Made by a program: the position numbers and the translations under genes. The notes below the pieces were generated by a model, which worked only from the letters and a program-made list of their open reading frames with translations, ran no database searches and was not told the origin of the DNA. From Nematostella vectensis (taxonomy: Eukaryota; Cnidaria; Anthozoa; Actiniaria; Edwardsiidae): a stretch of DNA of 64,000 nucleotides. The stretch lies in NCBI RefSeq assembly GCF_932526225.1, contig NC_064040.1, positions 3,438,681 through 3,502,680 on the forward strand. Reading direction: 5' to 3'. Of this stretch, positions 49,212 to 61,800 are shown in pieces. Positions within the stretch are counted from its first letter, which is position 1, and the number at the start of each line of letters is the position of its first letter.

Positions 49212-52200
49212 TTACAGTTTGGTGGATTCCTCTGAGATATCAAACGCGACATTATCATTCCCATCGTTTTCTACGGATTGACAATTTGTACTTGTCAATT
49301 CTATCTCTGCCCATGTTTCTGTTATGTTGCCGTTCTTGTTATCATCACTACTATCTTCTTCTGTTGCTTTATTCCCAATTCCGTTCTTTTCACGTTCCAG
49401 TTCGAGTGCCTTGTTTACCTCGACTTCGTGTAAACCTTCCACGGTAGATGCAGGATCCCTGTTGACGTTGTGAAGGCCAAAAAAGTAGACTGGGAACGCC
49501 AGTAGCGCGGCAAATGCGAGAATACCGCCGAACGTATAAAACGCAGGCTCATACGACCCAGTAACATCAGCGATAAAACCTGAGGAACAGAAAGATTACT
49601 TTAATCCAAAGCTATTCATATGAAGAAAACGTTGTCGTTTTGAGGGACCGGTACCGAGGACTCTTAGTTTCTTTTCAGATACTTTCTCCATTGACCAAAG
49701 ATGGTCAAAGTCAGTGTTTTTCTCTTCTGATTACAAGTCATAAAGTTTACGAAGCATCTGCGGTACGGTAACCTTAAAAATTACAAAAATCATGCAGTGT
49801 TTCCAAATAAGGAATATATTAGTTTCCTTATATGGAATGTGAATTGCGGCTGAATTTTCTTGATATGTAGAGAAATATTTTCCCATCCCATTATTTCCGT
49901 AGCTTCACTCGACTGACCTTTATCATTTAAAAAATAGAGGACACGATACGAAAGGCTAATAATTCCCAAAACGTCAACCTCACAGAGGCGTTAAGCCTTG
50001 TGCTGATTCATTTCCCCGATTCAGCCACGCCTACTAGGCATATGTAGATTGTGCTCAGGAACTTTTGAGCAACTTTTGGCGTTTTGAGCAACTTTTCGAA
50101 GGACCAGCAACCTTGGGCAACTTTTGAGTAGCAAATTTGTATAAAACGGCTCGTTTTACGTGTGCCCACAAAATCCGGACAGCGGCTATTTCTATCGGGG
50201 TAGGCACTTCCGAAACTCTTTTCATTCAACATATTTGAATGAATGGAAAAATATTTAATGAAATTGTTGAAATGAAAACAAACAAACAATGAAATTGAAT
50301 GTTTTGAGCAACTTTTGATATATTAGCAGCTTGCGAGCAACTTTTGGCTATATTTTCAAGCAACTTTCCCCAAATTTACTAGCACAATCTACACATGACT
50401 AACGCCTACGCTGACCTATTTTCTCTAAAGCTTGTCTGTAATCTTTTTTTTTCATGCCACTATAGGGGAGAATGGGGAATTAGCAGAATTGCAATTCTAA
50501 AATCATGTGGTAATTACTCGAGAGCTAAGTGAAGCGTACAGTGACTGTGAAGATGCATTTTTTTTTTGCTAAGCTGCTTAAAAAAATTCAAAAGCGAAAA
50601 AAAAAATACACAATAAATACGCGAGAAAGTGACAGTGCGCTAGAATAATCACGTTTTCGGCATGTGAAACGTATTTGGCGACGTCAACACTATGACAATG
50701 TTTACTTATTTTATAGCGCAAATTAACAACATTCGATCAAATATGCGCTTCATATGCACGAAGGTTACGTTAGTGCTACATATTCATATTATAAATTTAT
50801 AAATACAGTTCAAAATTGTTCAACTCAACCCCTTACGGTACTATATGTACATCAGAGGACTTAATAGACAAGGTATTTCCATAAAGTATATCAAACGGGT
50901 AATATTTCACCCAAAGGCTTTTGTGTACTCACTGAAAATTCGCGCATCCAAATTTTCGCGACACTCTATTTTCACGATTTTTTTTTTAAATCGCGAAATT
51001 CGCAAAATTTAAGTGACGCGAAAATAAAGTGTAATAAGGTATATATAAATACTGACATTTAGTCTACCCAAATACCTGCTAGAGTGGCATTGACTCAAAA
51101 TCTCACTTAGATGCTGCTGCCATTAACTCTACACAGCCCTCTATATAAATTCTCCCATTAACTCTACACAGCCCTCTATATAAATTTGTCCATTAATTCT
51201 ACAGCCCTCTATATAAATTATCCCATTAACTCTACAGCCCTCTCTATAAATTTGTCCATTAACTCTACGGCCCTCTATTTAAATTCTCCCATCAACTCTA
51301 CACAGCCCTCTGTATAAATTTGTCCATTAACTCTACGGCCCTCTCTATAAATTTGTCCATTAACTCTACAGCCCTCTCTATAAATTTGTCCATTAACTCT
51401 ACGGCCCTCTCTATAAATTTGTCCATTAACTCTACAGCCCTCTCTATAAATTTGTCCATTAACTCTACGAACCTGCAAGAGGGGCTCCTCCCAGGGTACC
51501 CGCGGATATGATCGCCTCGCCCACTGGAAATGAGTACAACCGGAGACGTGGTTCGACCGTGTTCAACAACAGCAAATAGATGGTGGTGATGAACGATCCA
51601 AAGCCGAGGCCGAAAAACACAGCAAAGAGAACGAAATGCCAGTAGACGCGCGCTTGCGGTAGGAGCAGGAGACTGGATGCAAGTACCGTGTTCGCAAACT
51701 GATTGACGTAGAACGGTGACATCCGCCGGAAGTCCAGCACCCGACCGGAAACGACGGAAGAAATCAGGGAGCTAATGCCAATGAAGATGAAGAGATTGGC
51801 TGCCTGTGGTGCGGCCACACCCATCTCCTCACAGTGCTTGACCTTGACACAGCAGGGAAATCGTTAGGGACCGACTACTGATATCCTATAGTAATGGACT
51901 CGCACTGGGCTTTACGATACAATAGACCGTTGTCACGATGCTGCACGCGCATCCAAAATGCCACAGACTGCCGGGCTATTGCTGATCTAAAATGGCGTAC
52001 GGAGTGGAGTTTACAGACGCTATGCTGACAGAGTGCTTCTTTCACAGAGTTTTGGATTCAAATTTCCCTTTGTCTGCATTTTGGATCAATTGTGGATGCG
52101 CGTGCAATATCGTGAAAATGGTCTATTTTTGGCAACACTTACTAGATGCACAAATGTGACGAGTCCGCCAAAGCAGCCAAGCAGCACGCAGACGAGCGCT

Positions 52201-54550
52201 AGGATGTATGCCGGCCGCTTGAACATCTCACACGAAAACTTTGGCTTTTCCTTGTCAACTTCTTGCTTGGTGACCTTATTGCTATCAGCTAACTTGTTGT
52301 CGGTCACCCTGTGGTTATCAGTCATACCGTTGTTTTCGTTGGTCACCCTGTGGCTTTTCATGACCGTCTTCTCGCTGTCCTCTACATTCGGATCGAATGA
52401 GAACGCGGCGATGAGAGCGAGGCTAAAAAGGGCGCCAAGGATGCGGTACGTGTTCCGCCAACCGAGGCTGTGGAGCAGTTCTTGTAGGACTGGGGCGAGT
52501 GTGATGATACCGAGGCTTTGTGAAGCTCCCATAATGCCAGTCGCGAGAGACCTATATTTAGAAATGACACGTGGGACTCTCACGCAAGAGATTTGGGGGT
52601 AGAATACTATTATAGATAAAGAATTACTCTACATCCCTCTGAAAATGGGTCATAAAAATACAGTGATTTGCCACCTTTTGTTTCCCAGAATATTTACAAG
52701 CTAAGATGTTCGTGTCCCTGCCTTTGTTAGCGAAGGGAAAAACTCAGGCCCGATACCAAAAATTCGCTTGTAGCGTCAGGTTTTTAGTTGGGCCGAGACA
52801 CAATAAAAGTACACACTAAAATCTGCCCGACAACCGTGCCGTGCGCGTGTGTAAAAGCTCTTAAAAATGCCTAAAAATTGTTAAGCTCTCTTTGGCCAAA
52901 CCAAATCTCTAGGTTTCATCTTTTCTTGTCGACGAGCATGGTTTAAGCTTCCCGGGGTTGAAACCTAACCTTCTTTTATTGAAGTACATTGTGACGGCAA
53001 ATACACATCCAGTGTGGATAAAACAAGCTCCAAGCCCGAACAAGAACCCGTATGTCAAGTACATCAGCAATAGGCTTTCACAAAATGACGTCAGCACAAG
53101 ACCCAGTGCGCATGTCACGGCACCCATCATTGAGGTAAGCCGACAGCCAAGCCGCCCGCACACTATGCCGGCCAGCGGAGTTGGTAGGAATGTCATAGTG
53201 ACAGCAATTGAGCCAAGCCATCCTGTTGTGAAAATTGGGGCTTTAGATTTATTGTGCTCTTGCACGGGCGATAGAATAGTTTAGAGGTTTTTTTTTAGGT
53301 TTTTAAAAGGGAATTTCATTGCTTTATTTGCCTCTCGAATTAAGTGTTGCTATCCTAGCGCCCGTGGCCGGAAGACTATTTACAAGCTAGCCTACTTGCA
53401 GCCGGAAATAGTTCCATTATTACGGAACTATTCCCGGCTGCACGCAGGCTATTGACTAACTGACCTTAGCGAAATAGCTGTTACCTAATATTTAAACTTT
53501 TTTTTAAAAATCCTTATTAACCTCTTTTGTTTTGATTATGTTACGATTCATTTCTTCATGTCGATTGAGGGAAGTTAAATAATTCAGAAATTAGCTATTT
53601 TAAAATATGTTTATGTTTTATTATATATAAACATATCGTTGTTAATTTTAATATAAGGTAATCGTGTGCTAACGTTAGCTTGACCTGGAATGAAAAAAAA
53701 ACCCTGAAAGCTGAGGAAATGATTATATCTCCTTTATGCTGTTTGTTAACTAATACTCCGACCCTCCCTCACCCTGAAGGCAGTTTGAGTGTTTCGACAT
53801 TTAAGATGTTTTGTTTGAGTGGCTAAATCCAGTATTCCCTTGGTGTTGAAAGGATTAGTAAAAAAACAGTCAATCAGTCACGAGTTCCAAAATCTACACA
53901 GCATGAATATTAAAGCTCATTTATACGATGACTACATTGGTAGAGCAGTAAATATATATTAACTATCAGATTTCCAGCTTTATATTTTGCAGATAGGATG
54001 ATTTTTTTCACAGAATGGTTTATTGCATGCTAGCATTCAAAATTACAAACGCTTTTGCTACTCTTAGACCCCTAGCAAACTTTTTTCTGAAATTTTCTCC
54101 TTTTTGAAGAAGTCGAACAAACTGTTTTCATAGAATAAAAGGTGTCAAAGATTTATACTCCAGGTTTTGCTGAGGCGCTGAAAAAACAATTAAGCAAAAC
54201 AAGAGGCTTCCACTTGAAACAATAATTTACAAGATAATTTTGATTATTCGTCTGGGGAAGCCCACGTACTGCTCTCTTACTCTACCAATGAACGAGTCCA
54301 GTTTTGAACTCATGTAATTATCTCATTTAACCCTCTCGAATTGCTTTGAACATCCATCAATTGGTTGCGCTCACTACTTACCTCCGCGTCCTTTGGACTC
54401 ATTAAATCGCTCCAAAAGAACAGGCATTACCACTGCAAAACTGTTGGCAATTCCCATGTGTAAGGTGTTAGATAAAGTCGCACTAAGACAAACAAGCCAC
54501 GACCACTTGCTATCTTTTCGATGGATAGTACTTCCACTGCACACGCGCAT
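49212..54550 (-). CDS. SLC16-family (monocarboxylate transporter-like) membrane transporter, five exons
   Basis: Minus-strand exons 54550-54382, 53222-52970, 52551-52143, 51842-51473 and 49579-49212 give 522 residues with consistent phases. The plan is that of the major facilitator superfamily: two six-helix bundles joined by a hydrophilic loop (about residues 190-240, with HRVTN/HRVTD repeats) and a long acidic cytoplasmic tail. SLC16 landmarks: DSKWSW (13-18) before TM1 in place of the usual DGGWGW, SFAVVMPVLLERFNES, GWLGSI, GRLGCRLTSMMG, YFNKRRSLATGIMGASQSLG (TM4/TM5) and GFIADVTGSYEPAFYTFGG near the last helices. Substrate (monocarboxylate, aromatic amino acid or other) cannot be told. 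Intron 4 begins with a 33-bp array at the exon 4 donor and contains two other repeats; intron 1 contains a 64-bp hairpin. Confidence 0.9.
49640..49875 (-). repeat. Dispersed repeat, copy 2, in SLC16 intron 4
   Basis: Reverse complement of 7455-7710 with high identity in the segment containing AAATAAGGAATATATTAGTT; see the first copy. The last bases before it are SLC16 intron. Confidence 0.75.
50035..50400. mobile_element. Possible small element with GTAGATTGTGCT inverted ends
   Basis: CATATGTAGATTGTGCT at about 50038 and AGCACAATCTACACATGA at about 50381 form inverted ends around a stretch with repeated GAGCAACTTTT motifs (at least six). Probably a MITE in SLC16 intron 4; the class is unknown. 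Confidence 0.55.
51105..51471 (-). repeat. 33-bp minisatellite starting at the SLC16 exon 4 splice donor
   Basis: Read on the gene strand, the exon ends CTTGCAG and the intron starts GTTCGTAGAGTTAATGGACA; the unit GTAGAGTTAATGGACAAATT then TATAGAGAGGGC recurs about 11 times. Copies nearest the exon are almost identical, those farther away are more diverged (GGGAGAATT, GTGTAGAG). Confidence 0.93.
53388..53451. repeat. 64-bp near-perfect hairpin in SLC16 intron 1
   Basis: TAGCCTACTTGCAGCCGG, then AAATAGTTCC, an eight-base loop, and the reverse complement GGAACTATTCCCGGCTGC to GCAGGCTA with a few mismatches. Could be a tiny inverted-repeat element or a structured RNA. Confidence 0.8.
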
Positions 54551-55883
54551 TTTTGCCAGGGAAACGAGGCTGCTTGTTTGCTTCCCACTCGCTACTAATC
54601 GAGTGAAAAGTTAGTGACCTTTCACAGCTGGGGCGGATGACAAAGGACTTTGATCACGTGTTTCTCTACGTGTGATGTACTTCAAACTCAACAAAGCTCA
54701 ATAAATTCCCATTGTAAACTTTTTGTGCATGGGCATTTTGAAGTTGCTCCAATCGCATTATTTCTTAGATAATTACTCATTAAATGATAACAACCAAGCC
54801 ATGTTCTGGTGTGCACTTTTATATTTATCTTTTATTTATGAGTTATGGATGGTTCGCTATAATCGGTCACGTGATTTCGTGCGTGAGTGCCACGCGCCGT
54901 GTTGATCGTCATCGGCCCTGTTTTGTGTTTGATGGGGCAAGTCCCCTCATACATCCGGCAAATCAGCCTGAGATTTGTCTAAATCCAGAGAAGAGCTCAT
55001 GGTCATGCTGAACCAAACTTGTTGACAAAACTAGCCTGCTAGATGGTTCTTATTCGGGCCTATTCAGGAATGTTTTTTGTTTCCGAACATCGGGAATCGT
55101 ATTAACGATAGGGGACGAAAGCCTGCACGATCAGCTTGCAGCTGAGACAGAATACCACAGAAAACCTTAAATAAGAGCCGACTGCATATCGTCTCCTCGG
55201 AGATCCAGCAGTCTTTGCGGGCATTCACCTAAGGTCCCAGATTGAGACGGGAGAACTGGTCAGTGGAACTCATTACTGTAAAGAAAACGCTAGATTACCT
55301 AAATATGTCGTAATTTCGGCATTTCAACGCCACAGCCAGAATTTATAGACTTGGGTGCTTCATCATAGATATTTTTCAATAGAAACAGACCGCTGTTGGA
55401 CAGTCCTTAAGCCAGCCTTGCCCCTTGCAAATGAACGGAGTAATTCACAGTTTATTGACGGGCCAGCCGTCAAGCATTTTTGGATCAACTCAAGCAAGGT
55501 GCGCAGGTATTTCTTCTGGACGTTATAAAATTGGTATATTTGCTTGAACAATTGTGCGCATAGATTCGCGTGCAGTAAACCCTTTAAAAAATGTAACCAC
55601 TATATCCTGGGCGGGATTTGTTGAACCACAAAAAAGGCTTGTGTGCGTTTTTCCATAGATTCGCGTGTCAAGTAAAAATTGCCGGTGCATACTAGCTTGG
55701 TTACTATATCTACAAAGTAATCGGATGGTAATCCCTTGCTGTTGTGGCCAAGATCACACTCATCTAGTAAATTTTTATGACGCAAGTGTCATTGCCAATG
55801 CCCCAAAAGTATCCCAACTTCTGATTGGCTCATGGAATCCCTGTTTTGATTGGCTGAATCGTGAAGAATCACTGTGTCTTGTT

Positions 55884-58800
55884 TTACACAAAAGTAACTG
55901 TGATTGGCTCATAGTATCCCCACTCCTGATTGGATGAGATGTGCTGATCATACTTTGTGGCCGTGGCATTGTTCAGTTGGCAAATCCCGTTGTCTTGAGC
56001 GCTGTTGTAATTGAACGACTTGCATCTTTCACCTGATACTAGACAGTAGCCAACGCACTGTGTGGGGGAAAGAACAGGAGATTCCTGGTAGAACACGTGA
56101 CCCGTGAGATGGTGACCAGGCCTTTGATGGAAAAGGACTTCCAATGGCGTGTCGAGATGTTTACCTTAAAACACAAGACGAAAACCATGACGTGAAGTCA
56201 TTAAATTGTACACATCACAACACAAACAAGGCGCACACTATAAAGTGAGATCGTTTTTAACGCACCTCACAACTTAATCGCATTCTATGAGAATTTGGAA
56301 TGAAAGCTAATGACGTACTAATGTACTGCGACAAATTATTCTATTTTCATCTTATTTTGAAATTGTACAATCAAATATCAGCACACAAGGGTTCGTCGAA
56401 AGATCAGGGTGAATGTTTCGTCGTGATCAATAAAACAATTTGACGATCACCTCCCTTGGTGATGCCCCTGATATACCCGTTCACATAACTCAAGCATCAT
56501 AGAACAACTGACATAGAAGTAGATATATTCAACTGTTACGTGACATTGTTTTGCCATCATTTCTATTTTGCTGTTAGCTGAGGCAACTCTAGCAGAGTTC
56601 CATTTTTCATTTGGTTATTTTCTCATGCAGTTGATGGTGGGAATGGCGCTGATATCACAGATACCTTGTTCGGTAGAAATCCTCAGCTTGCCAGAAGGAA
56701 GTCCCAGGAACTTGTACACAAAATACCCGTAACACTGACGAACTGTCACTAAGGCCTCGTGTTCACAAGAACCGCTTCCACTAGCGAAACACAGGTCACG
56801 TGTTACAGGCCCAGTCTCCCTCTGAGGATGAGTACCTTTCATCCACCCACAAAGTCCCAAGCAGCTTTTCGGGGAGCGAGTCATAATTTGTCTTGGAGGT
56901 TCGCCATCCAGGCGGTACCAAATACGGTTTGCAGCCTGAGTTAACTCGTCAATTGAAGCGTAATAAAAACATGGCCATAGTTCTAAAACGGAAAAAAAAC
57001 ATTTAATTTCAACATTAGGGAAAGCTCATAGTACTAGACCAATTGCTCGCACTCGTGTTCTTTTCAAAACTCCTCAGTATTGATGCAGATTCGAATAAAT
57101 TCCATTATGGCTCACTGAGATTGTTCGATAGAGCTCTACTTTCTTTATACAAGCATACATTGCCATATAAACCTAATTTTCTAGGGCTGTATAGACCTCA
57201 GAATGCAATGGCGATGAAACATGCAAAGTGATAAAAAGACAGAGACTAAAAGGAAGTGGATAAAAATAGCAAATTTTAAAATAAATCAATAAACGATTTG
57301 TTTTTGAATGAGCGTATTCATTAATCTCGTCCGTATGTTTCCTTGTATTTACGCTTGATTTGAGCACCTTCGTGATCACGTGACAGGGCTGTTCAACATC
57401 AGAGAGCGCCTATTGCTAATGTTCTTTGAAGTTGTTACGCCGGGTTTCGTAACCATTCCTCTATTAACCATGATCGGATCGACGCCACCTTAGCCAGTTT
57501 CCCACAATCACCAATAAGATTTATTGCCCAAGGAGCGCATGCGTATTTGGCCAGAGCGTTTAGTCGTTTGTTTGTCTTTACCATCACAGGCTGCGCTCAC
57601 GTCTCGCGATATACAATCTTAAAATTATCATCATCATAGACGTCATGATTATTATCAGCATAGACGTCATGATTATTATCAGCATAACGAACAATATCAC
57701 AATCATCATCACTTCAAACACCCATCACCTTTATTATTATCACCACCACCATCATCACCATCACCATCACCACCACCACCATCGACACCACCATCACCGT
57801 CATTATCACCACCACCATCATCATCATTGCCACCATCACCACCACCACCATCACCATCATCACCACAATCACCACCACCATCATCACCACCACCATCACC
57901 AACATCATCACCACCATCACCACTACCATCACCATCACCATCACCATCACCATCACCATCACCATCACCATCACCATCACCATCACCATCACCATCACCA
58001 TCACCATCACCATCACCATCACCATCACCATCACCATCACCATCACCATCACCATCACCATCACCATCACCATCACCATCACCATCACCATCACCATCAC
58101 CATCACCATCACCATCACCATCACCATCACCATCACCATCACCATCACCATCACCATCACCATCACCATCACCATCACCATCACCATCACCATCACCATC
58201 ACCATCACCATCACCATCACCATCATCGCCATCGCCATCGCCATCGCCATCGCCATCGCCATCGCCATCGCCATCGCCATCGCCATCGCCATCGCCATCG
58301 CCATGCCCTCGCCATCGCCATCGCCATCGCCATCGCCATCGCCATCACCATCACCACCATCACCACCACCACCACCACCATCACCATCATCGCCATCGCC
58401 ATCACCATCGCCATCACCACCACTATTACAGCAATAACTGTCACATGATAGTTCCACTCCGCCTCTAACCTGATTCACCAGTATAACCACTCAGCATGTT
58501 GCTGATCGTCCCGTTTCCGTGCACCGTGTACGAAAACATCTTTACGCTGTACTGGCGGTGAACTTCAAGACCGCTGAACACTCGGCTTCTTATGTTTGGC
58601 GCTAGGTGCAGAGTTTGTAGTAATGTGTTTGTTTTGAAGTAAAACATGAGGTAAAATCCCAAGATAATCCCGTTACGGTTTGGCAAGGGAACATCTTCCC
58701 ACGTGACATTAACACTTGTTGGACTTGCAGCACTTATTCGAATGTTCTCCGGAGACGCCGATGGAACTGGGAACAAAATAAACATCCACAAAGAACCTTA

Positions 58801-61800
58801 AACTCATATATCCCTTGAATATAAAGCTATCAATAAGAAGGAACAGATTCAAAACCCTCTTAAAAAAACAACTGCGTTGTCTGCAAATTGATATTTTAGT
58901 TAAAAAAATTATGGGGTATGGTTCTTTTCTCTCACTTTTCCCTCGCTTCTAAATGGTTCTTTTCTTTCACCTTTCCCTCTCTTCTAAATGATTCTTTTCT
59001 CTCACCTTTCCCTCTCTTCTAAATGGTTCTTTTCTCTCACCTTTCCCTTGCTCCTTAATGGTTCTTTTCTCTCACCTTTCCCTTGCTTCTAAATGGTTCT
59101 TTTCTCTCACCTTTCCCTCTCTTCAAAATGGTTCTTTTCTCTCATCTTTCCCTTGCTTCTAAATGGTTCTTTTCTCTCACCTTTTCCTCTCTTCAAAACG
59201 GTTCTTTTCTCTCACCTTTCCCTTGCTTCTAAATGGTTCTTTTCTCTCACCTTTCCCTCGCTTCTAAATGGTTCTTTTCTCTCACCTTTCCCTTGCTTCT
59301 AAATGGTTCTTTTCTCTCACCTTTCCCTTGCTTCTAAATGGTACTTTTCTCTCACCTTTCCCTTCCTTTTAAATGGTTCTTTTCTCTAACCTTTCCCTCT
59401 CTTCTAAATGGTTCTTTTCTCTCACCTTTCCCTTGCTTCTAAATGGTTCTTTTCTCTCACCTATCCCTCTCTTCAAAATGGTTCTTTTCTCTCATCTTTC
59501 CCTTGCTTCTAAATGGTTCTTTTCTCTCACCTTTCCCTCTCTTCAAAATGGTTCTTTTCTCTCACCTTTCCCTTGCTTCTAAATGGTTCTTTTCTCTCAC
59601 CTTTCCCTCGCTTCTAAATGGTTCTTTTCTCTCACCTTTCCCTTGCTTCTAAATGGTTCTTTTCTCTCACCTTTCCCTTGCTTCTAAATGGTACTTTTCT
59701 CTCACCTTTCCCTTGCTTTTAAATGGTTCTTTTCTCTAACCTTTCCCTCTCTTCTAAATGGTTCTTTTCTCTCACCTTTCCCTCACTTCAAAATGGTTAT
59801 TTTCTCTCACCTTTCCCTTGCTTCTAAATTGTACTTTTCTTTCATCTTTCCCTTGCTTTTAAATGGTTCTTTTCTCTCACCTTTCCCTCTCTTCTAAATG
59901 GTTCTTTTCTCTCACCTTTCCCTCGCTTCTAAATCGGTTCTTTTCTCTCACCTTTCCCTCGCTTCTAGATGGTTTTTTTTTCTCACCTGTCCCCTGCGTT
60001 CTGATGGTTATTGTATCACTTTTGGGCCCATCTCCTGCCGTGGTGTATCCAGCTAGTCGAAAGTTATAGACCGTGAAAGGCCAGAGGTCAGGCACCCTTC
60101 CATCTCGCACATCGCCTGGGATGGGATGCTTGGCGTCACCATAAAACACCCTGAACCCTCTCAGGATACCCAGCACGTTACGATCATCACTCCCGTTAAA
60201 CTGCCAGGACAGCTGTACTGAGTAGGGGCTATCACTGAGCCCGGTCAATCCGTAAGGCGCGACAACGGGGACTGGACGGATTGAAACAAATTCACAATGA
60301 TATTATTATCACTTAAATTACCTTTATCGTAGACGTCATGAATATTACCAGTATAACGAACAATATTAACTTCACCAATACTACCTTATCCACCACTATC
60401 ACTTCAAACACGACCATAATCACCATCACCGTCATTATCACCACCACCATCATCATCAACATTGCCATACCATTACAATCACCACCAACACCATCACCAT
60501 TGCTATCACCACCATCAATATCACCACCGACATCACCATCACCATCAGCACCACCATCACTTCAAACACAACCATAATCACCATCACCGTCATTATCCCC
60601 ACCACCATCCCCATCCCCATCACAATCGCCATCACCATCACCATCACAATCACCCTCATCACCACCATCATCACCATCACCGTCATTATCACCAACACCA
60701 CCACCATCATCACCACCACCACCACCACCATCACCATCATCACCACCTTCACCACCACCATCATCACCACTACCACCATCACCATCATCACCATCACCAC
60801 CATCATCACCACCACCACCACCATCACCACCACCATCACCACCACCACCATCGACACCACCATCACCGTCATTATCACCACCACCATCATCATCATTGCC
60901 ACCATCACCACCACCACCATCACCATCATCACCACCATCACCACCACCATCATCACCACCACCACCACCACCATCACCATCATCATCACCACCATCACCA
61001 TCACCATCACCATCACCATCACCATCACCATCACCATCACCATCACCATCACCATCACCACCACCACAACCACCAGCAACACCAACATCATCACCACCAC
61101 CACCAGCAACACCAACATCATCACAACCACCACCACCACCACCACCACCACCATCACCATCACCATCACCATCACCATCACCATCACCATCACCATCACC
61201 ATCACCATCACCATCACCATCACCATCACCATCACCATCACCATCACCATCACCATCACCATCACCATCACCATCACCATCACCATCACCACCACCACCA
61301 TCGACACCACCATCGACACCACCATCACCATCACCATTATCGCCATCGCCATCGCCATCGCCATCGCCATCGCCATCGCAATCGCCATCGCCATCGCCAT
61401 CGCCATCGCCATCGCCATCGCCATCGCCATCGCCATCGCCATCGCCATCGCCATCGCCATCGCCATGCCATCGCCATCGCCATCGCCATCGCCATCGCCA
61501 TCGCCATCGCCATCGCCATCACCATCACCACCATCACCACCACCATCACCATCATCGCCATCGCCATCACCATCGCCATCACCACCACTATTACAGCAAT
61601 AACTGTCACATGATAGTTCCACTCCGCCTCTAACCTGATTCACCAGTATAACCACTCAGCATGTTGCTGATCGTCCCGTTTCCGTGCACCGTGTACGAAA
61701 ACATCTTTACGCTGTACTGGCGGTGAACTTCAAGACCGCTGAACACTCGGCTTCTTATGTTTGGCGCTAGGTGCAGAGTTTGTAGTAATGTGTTTGTTTT

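Noticed and set aside
51275-51511. Repetitive frames over the SLC16 intron array
   Set aside because: 33-bp repeat is a multiple of three and lacks stops; it is intronic.
57645-58490. Long His-rich, Ser-Pro-rich and Met-Val/Met-Ala frames on both strands
   Set aside because: They are translations of the CATCAC/CATCGC microsatellite, open in all frames because of composition, and lie in an intron.
59093-60069. Plus-strand 69-codon frames with a repeated hydrophobic motif
   Set aside because: Antisense of the 35-bp splice-donor array; not a protein family.
60456-61655. Frames of up to 399 codons over the second microsatellite block
   Set aside because: Same reason; low-complexity repeat in the intron between FN3 exons, with the FN3 exon ends merely continuing into it.
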